DNA of 8,981 bases, taken from NCBI GenBank assembly GCA_002421405.1, contig DIJY01000119.1, positions 1 through 8,981 of the forward strand. Direction: 5' to 3'. Below the pieces are notes generated by a model. That model saw only the letters and a list, made by a program, of their open reading frames with translations, ran no database searches and was not told the DNA's origin. Every line of letters starts with the position of its first letter. Position 1 is the first letter of the stretch. The stretch is from Caryophanales bacterium UBA5632 (lineage in GTDB: Bacteria; Bacillota_I; Bacilli_A; Izemoplasmatales; Hujiaoplasmataceae). Shown here in pieces: positions 5,932 through 8,981 of the stretch. The position numbers and the translations under genes are program-made.

Positions 5932-7659
5932 TTAATGAACATTGTTTGAAATCAGCGTAACTGATGTTTGAGTTAGCAAACGACCATTGATTTCAGAGCC
6001 AGATCCAACAGTTATTGCTGTCGCTGCTAAAATCGTACCACTGAAATTGACATCTGCGCCAATCGTAACCGCTGTTCCCACTTGCCAAATGATATTTTCA
6101 GGTAATGCTCCTCCCGCTAATACGATGGTAACATCTGCAGCAATGCCAAGGGTTGTTCCAATTTGGAAGATCCAAATGTCAGTTGCTGATCCGGTCAAAG
6201 TGAGATCGGTATTGATGAGAACTCCGGCATCAAACTTAAAGACGCCTGGGCTCAAATTTCTTCCGCTAATATCCCCACTATTCAAGTTTAAACAATCAGG
6301 AGTTCGTGAGGCTGCATCTGCAAATGCTGTTTCCATGTCTGTAATTGCATCATCCAAATAAGCCGGTGTTGGCGAAGTTAAGTCACTCCCATAGGCGCGA
6401 CCTACGATGAGTGTAGAAGTCGCAAAGGTTCCTGATACATCGAGTTCAAGTGAAAAGCCAGTAATATAAGATAATGGGCCAGGACTGACACCAATATTGC
6501 CGGTAATGGATGTAGTGCCAGATGTAGAAATGCCAGTCTTCGTCAAAATGACGAAGTCTTCAGCCGTATTTAATAAGACAGGTTCATTTGAATTAACTCC
6601 GGGGATTCGAATTTGTTCACTTTGATAATGGTATAGATCATCGAGATCATCTTTCAAAATCATATAAGCTGCGACGTGTCCAATATCGAGGGTGGTAAAT
6701 GTCATGAGGTACTCACCGGTTTGTCCGTTGTTTTTATTTGCTTGATGTTCTGTGCTGACACTATCGCCAAGATAAATGCATTCGCATTCAAGTGGGGAAG
6801 TCATCATTCCATATTCAATCAAGGTAAATCCTGTTGGAATGTACATTTGACCCACAAAAGAACTTTTGGAAGTACGAAGTGATAATTCTTGACTGATTGA
6901 AACGACTGGCAGAGCAGCGATGGCTTCATCGCCATAGACCGCCTCAACCGTTAAATCAGAGAAAAGCGTGAGCGCATAGGATTCATCATAACTGACAATT
7001 TCGTTACCGATTTGCCAATAATGAAATACTTGACCCTCTTCAGGAGTTGCCGAAGCTGTCGCAATTGAGTTAAATAAATAAGAACCTGAACCTGTGCCGC
7101 CTGTAACGGTGAGTGTATAAGAATCCGTCGTATCGATTTCATATTGCAGCACACGAACGGTATCGGTTGTAATGTTTGTCAAAGGTAAATCCCATTTCGA
7201 GTCGACTGAAATGATGTAATTTGGTTTATCCGGTAATCCTGATACAATATCGGTGGCATTACCGTTATCTAATACATATTGAACATCAATTAATTTGCCA
7301 TTAGAATCCATAAAAACAACTGCATTTTCGCCAGTCGTACTGAAAATGGCGTCGATTGCGATATCTTTTGTCAATACGAATGGGTGATCAATGGGAAGGT
7401 CTTTACGAACCGTTCCGTTGACAATCCAAAAAGCGAAGGTATAGTTTTCAAGTGTTGCTAATGAACTATCCATCGACAAAGTTGAGCCATACGCTCCTGA
7501 AATATCTGGTGTTGATACGATGTTTTCAGGTTCAAAAATGGCACGTAAAGTGACGTTGACGGCTGGCTTCGTGATGATGTCAGCTTTAACGTTGACGACC
7601 CCGCTACCAAAAGCAAGGAGTAATAATCCGATTAAGAAGATTGAAATGAGTTTTTTCAT
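5932..7659 (-). CDS. secreted protein with InlB-B-like repeats and a C-terminal DUF3494 ice-binding-type domain
   Basis: The start is ATG at 7659, giving 575 residues, because it follows GAGGA at 7672-7668 and opens a clear signal peptide: MKK, a hydrophobic core at 4-18 and a VKA cleavage site near 26. A TTG start at 7713 would bury that signal and overlap the small upstream gene. Residues about 35-175 form divergent beta-strand repeats; 180-243 (YTLTVTGGTGSGSY, FHYWQIGNE, LTVEAVYGDE) look like a divergent InlB B-repeat; 250-352 look like an Ig/fibronectin-like module. Residues about 361-573 match the DUF3494 ice-binding beta-solenoid: ILTKTGISTSGTTSITGNIGV, SPGPLSYITGF, DAITDMETAFADAASRT, GDISGRNLSPGVFKF, DIWIFQIGTTL, ENIIWQVGTAVTIGA, INGRLLTQTSVTL. 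The family includes antifreeze proteins and ice-binding adhesins, but many members are uncharacterised. No LPXTG or C-terminal membrane anchor is visible, so it is probably released. Confidence 0.9.
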   Translation of the reverse strand: MKKLISIFLIGLLLLAFGSGVVNVKADIITKPAVNVTLRAIFEPENIVSTPDISGAYGSTLSMDSSLATLENYTFAFWIVNGTVRKDLPIDHPFVLTKDIAIDAIFSTTGENAVVFMDSNGKLIDVQYVLDNGNATDIVSGLPDKPNYIISVDSKWDLPLTNITTDTVRVLQYEIDTTDSYTLTVTGGTGSGSYLFNSIATASATPEEGQVFHYWQIGNEIVSYDESYALTLFSDLTVEAVYGDEAIAALPVVSISQELSLRTSKSSFVGQMYIPTGFTLIEYGMMTSPLECECIYLGDSVSTEHQANKNNGQTGEYLMTFTTLDIGHVAAYMILKDDLDDLYHYQSEQIRIPGVNSNEPVLLNTAEDFVILTKTGISTSGTTSITGNIGVSPGPLSYITGFSLELDVSGTFATSTLIVGRAYGSDLTSPTPAYLDDAITDMETAFADAASRTPDCLNLNSGDISGRNLSPGVFKFDAGVLINTDLTLTGSATDIWIFQIGTTLGIAADVTIVLAGGALPENIIWQVGTAVTIGADVNFSGTILAATAITVGSGSEINGRLLTQTSVTLISNNVH

Positions 7660-7672
7660 CGTCGATTTCCTC

Positions 7673-7804
7673 TTATTCGTAAATTTCTTCGCCGCAGAGC
7701 GTCCCCGAGCCAAAATCGCCGCTCGTGGCGATGCTTTCGATTAATTCAAATTCAATGATTTCAAGGATGGGTTCTTCATAAATCAGTTTTTCGTTTTTTT
7801 TCAT
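7673..7804 (-). CDS. 43-residue leader-like peptide, co-transcribed with the ice-binding-domain protein
   Basis: This small gene reads ATG (7804) to TAA (7673). AGGAGGTG (7818-7811) stands 8 bases from this ATG when measured from AGGAGG. A nearer ATG at 7808 opens a frame that stops after 10 codons. The peptide has a lysine-rich start (MKKNEK), then YEEPILEIIEFE at residues 9-20, then IATSGDFGSGTLCGEE at 25-40 with a single Cys at 37. A leader-like acidic/hydrophobic half followed by a Gly/Ser/Thr/Cys tail resembles short peptides I have seen in Firmicutes genomes, whose role is unknown to me; it also resembles precursors of modified peptides. There is no hydrophobic signal peptide. The bases encoding the tail are about 58% GC, well above the surroundings. 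Its stop is 13 bases before the next gene's ATG, with that gene's ribosome binding site starting immediately after the stop, so translational coupling is likely. No modification enzyme lies in the window. Confidence 0.75.
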   Translation of the reverse strand: MKKNEKLIYEEPILEIIEFELIESIATSGDFGSGTLCGEEIYE

Positions 7805-7910
7805 ACATAACACCTCCTGTGACCATCAATCATGGATGTATTCATCCGCAATAAAACAGGGGCGTGCCATTATTCTACCGGAGGATATCGATACGATTCC
7901 ATCATTGATT

Positions 7911-7964
7911 TTAGGTATTGAAAACTTGTAGTGACTCAAAAAACAAGTCAAATACATTACCTAA
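7911..7964 (-). promoter_or_regulatory. long hairpin at the 5' end of the peptide/secreted-protein mRNA
   Basis: On the minus strand, TTAGGTA (7964-7958) pairs with TACCTAA (7917-7911); inside this, TTGA pairs with TCAA, and CTTGT pairs with ACAAG. It begins at the expected transcription start. An alternative TGACT/AGTCA pairing would compete with the inner stem. It may stabilise the mRNA or act in attenuation; no known riboswitch family is recognised. Confidence 0.6.
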
Positions 7965-7969
7965 TTCCC

Positions 7970-7998
7970 ATTATACGCCTGTCATTTTCTAAATACAA
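7970..7998 (-). promoter_or_regulatory. promoter of the peptide/secreted-protein unit
   Basis: On the minus strand, TTGTAT (7998-7993) and TATAAT (7975-7970) are separated by 17 bases. Transcription should begin near 7963, leaving a leader of roughly 158 bases before the small gene. The leader contains a hairpin at its 5' end, a CCTCC (7884-7880) complementary to the downstream GGAGG ribosome binding site, and a GGATG/CATCC hairpin. Confidence 0.85.
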
Positions 7999-8221
7999 CA
8001 CTATTTTCATATTATTATCTTTAATTATAATAAAAAGTATATAAAAGGCTTTATATTCATAGTGAAACTATCATTAATGATTTATAATTGCAAAATGATG
8101 TGTTGAAATCGTACGAATGATGGATTTTATATGAGAAAAACCATTGCTTTTATGGGTTGATGCATTAAATCTTTATATCATATCCTCTTAAAGGCTTTTT
8201 TTCTAAAAAACAGATTATGTC
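7999..8221. other. AT-rich divergent intergenic region without a recognised gene
   Basis: This stretch lies between the minus-strand promoter at 7970-7998 and the plus-strand promoter at 8222-8250. It is AT-rich and holds only very short frames without ribosome binding sites. The phrase AAAGGCTTT occurs near 8045 and again near 8190 (followed there by more T), but without a convincing hairpin. I see no RNA gene or operator that I can support. Confidence 0.6.
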
Positions 8222-8250
8222 TTTACAAAATTGGAAAATCGTATTATAAC
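8222..8250 (+). promoter_or_regulatory. promoter of the acetyltransferase gene
   Basis: TTTACA (8222-8227) and TATAAC (8245-8250) are 17 bases apart. Transcription should start near 8257, just ahead of the ribosome binding site AAGGGGG (8261-8267). The mRNA leader would be under 20 bases, with no room for the attenuator peptide seen before inducible cat genes. Confidence 0.75.
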
Positions 8251-8273
8251 AAGTAAGTGTAAGGGGGCTGATT

Positions 8274-8939
8274 ATGAAAACATATGTCATCGGTAAGTTC
8301 ACGGAAATAGAATTAGATTCATGGCACCGAAAAGATATCTTCAATCATTTTATTCAAGTGTCTCCAAGTGTCTTTTCAATGGTGGTCAATATCGATGTAA
8401 CAAAACTGATTGATTTCATCAAGAAAGCAAGGTTAAAATTCAACCCAGTCATGATATGGCTTGTTTCAAAAATCATCAATCAACATGAAGAGTTTTTATA
8501 TTCAATACTACCGCCATCGCAACTCGGTTTGTTTTCGATCGTGCACCCACTCTATACGGAAATGGGACCGAAAACAAAGAACATAAAATACTTATGGACC
8601 GAATATGATCCGGATTTTAAAATTTTCTATGATCGTTGTATCAATGATAAAGAAGTCAATAAAGAATCTGAAAATTGGCAACCACAAGGAAAAATACCAT
8701 TAAATGTATTTTCTGTTTCTTGTATCCCTTGGGTCAGTTTTTCTTCTTTCCATTTGGAAAATTATGAAGCAAAACATTACTTAACACCGCAAGTGACTTA
8801 TGGTAAATATTTTGAAGCAAATGGGAAAACCTATTTACCAATGCAAATGCAAGCTCACCACGCCAACTGTGACGGATACCATGTCGCTCGCTTTTTTACT
8901 GAACTTGAAGATTTAGGAAAAACTTTCCAAGGAGAATAA
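8274..8939 (+). CDS. chloramphenicol acetyltransferase family protein (CatA type)
   Basis: This 221-residue protein belongs to the CatA-type chloramphenicol acetyltransferases, cytoplasmic trimers that move an acetyl group from acetyl-CoA to the 3-hydroxyl of chloramphenicol. Seen: SWHRKDIFNHF (16-26), matching the conserved WHRK-x-x-F start; KFNPVMIWLVSKIIN (55-69); WTEYDPDF (108-115); SVSCIPWVSFSSF (147-159), with the conserved Ser (S149) and PWVSF; TYGKYF (175-180); and the active-site HHANCDGYHVARF (195-207), with catalytic His196 and structural Asp200. Length agrees with the family (about 215-220). AAGGGGG at 8261-8267 supports the start. All key residues are present, so activity is plausible, but some chromosomal members do not confer resistance. 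There is no transposon or plasmid gene beside it within the window. Confidence 0.88.
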   Translation: MKTYVIGKFTEIELDSWHRKDIFNHFIQVSPSVFSMVVNIDVTKLIDFIKKARLKFNPVMIWLVSKIINQHEEFLYSILPPSQLGLFSIVHPLYTEMGPKTKNIKYLWTEYDPDFKIFYDRCINDKEVNKESENWQPQGKIPLNVFSVSCIPWVSFSSFHLENYEAKHYLTPQVTYGKYFEANGKTYLPMQMQAHHANCDGYHVARFFTELEDLGKTFQGE

Positions 8940-8948
8940 AGTTTTTTT
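8918..8948 (+). terminator. AT-rich terminator overlapping the end of the acetyltransferase gene
   Basis: AAAAACTTT (8918-8926) pairs perfectly with AAAGTTTTT (8938-8946) around an 11-base loop, and the T-run continues to 8948. The stem has only one G-C pair, so it is weak. The ascending arm is coding sequence and the stop codon sits at the loop/stem edge. Confidence 0.45.
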
Positions 8949-8981
8949 GATTGAACAAAGGGGCTGTAATGAAATAGAGTC

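Noticed and set aside
5987..7744. Plus-strand frames opposite the secreted-protein gene
   Set aside because: They are shadows of a convincing minus-strand gene with signal peptide and domain matches; none has a ribosome binding site or family signature.
7820..7900. Cyclic-di-GMP riboswitch in the leader of the small gene
   Set aside because: CCGGTAG on the minus strand recalls part of that motif, but the other conserved core segments are missing.
8131..8160. Nine-codon frame in the divergent intergenic region
   Set aside because: No ribosome binding site and no downstream partner; consistent with chance in AT-rich DNA.
1..8981. tRNA, rRNA or CRISPR array
   Set aside because: No cloverleaf-like sequence, rRNA signature or regularly spaced direct repeats were seen on either strand.

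Overview
The window looks like chromosomal DNA of a low-GC, Gram-positive-type bacterium. Shine-Dalgarno sites are strong (GGAGGTG-like), promoters are sigma-A-like (TTGNNN-17-TATAAT), and intrinsic hairpin/T-run terminators are plentiful. No coding frame contains an internal TGA, so the standard code works. All eight genes end in TAA or TAG and none in TGA. The ribosomal protein L27 has a Firmicutes-style N-terminal extension, although a degenerate one. Together this suggests a relative of the Acholeplasma/Izemoplasma or Erysipelotrichia side of the Firmicutes. That placement is an inference, not a proof.

Left part (1-2453, all +): a Gfo/Idh/MocA-type oxidoreductase of the dihydrodiol-dehydrogenase-like branch; then the rplU-rpmA operon, with an excellent promoter, a probable L21 leader RNA and a perfect terminator; then a small multi-pass membrane protein of unknown function whose last codons form half of its own terminator. 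The protease gene prp, which usually sits between rplU and rpmA in Firmicutes, is absent from that position.

Middle (2454-5931): one large gene for an inverting glycoside phosphorylase of the GH94/GH149/GH161 type, probably acting on beta-glucan oligosaccharides. It has its own promoter, overlapped by palindromes that resemble a LacI-family operator. It is followed by a weak hairpin and then a long bidirectional terminator that separates it from the convergent gene on the other strand.

Right part (5932-8981): on the minus strand, a two-gene unit encodes a 43-residue peptide and then a secreted protein with InlB-B-like repeats and a C-terminal DUF3494 ice-binding-type beta-solenoid. The peptide has a leader-like first half and a Gly/Ser/Cys-containing tail. 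It lies only 13 bases upstream of the secreted protein, so the two are probably translationally coupled. Their transcript starts with a long hairpin. Divergently, on the plus strand, lies a chloramphenicol-acetyltransferase family gene with its own promoter. The peptide plus ice-binding-domain pair is the least familiar arrangement in the window.
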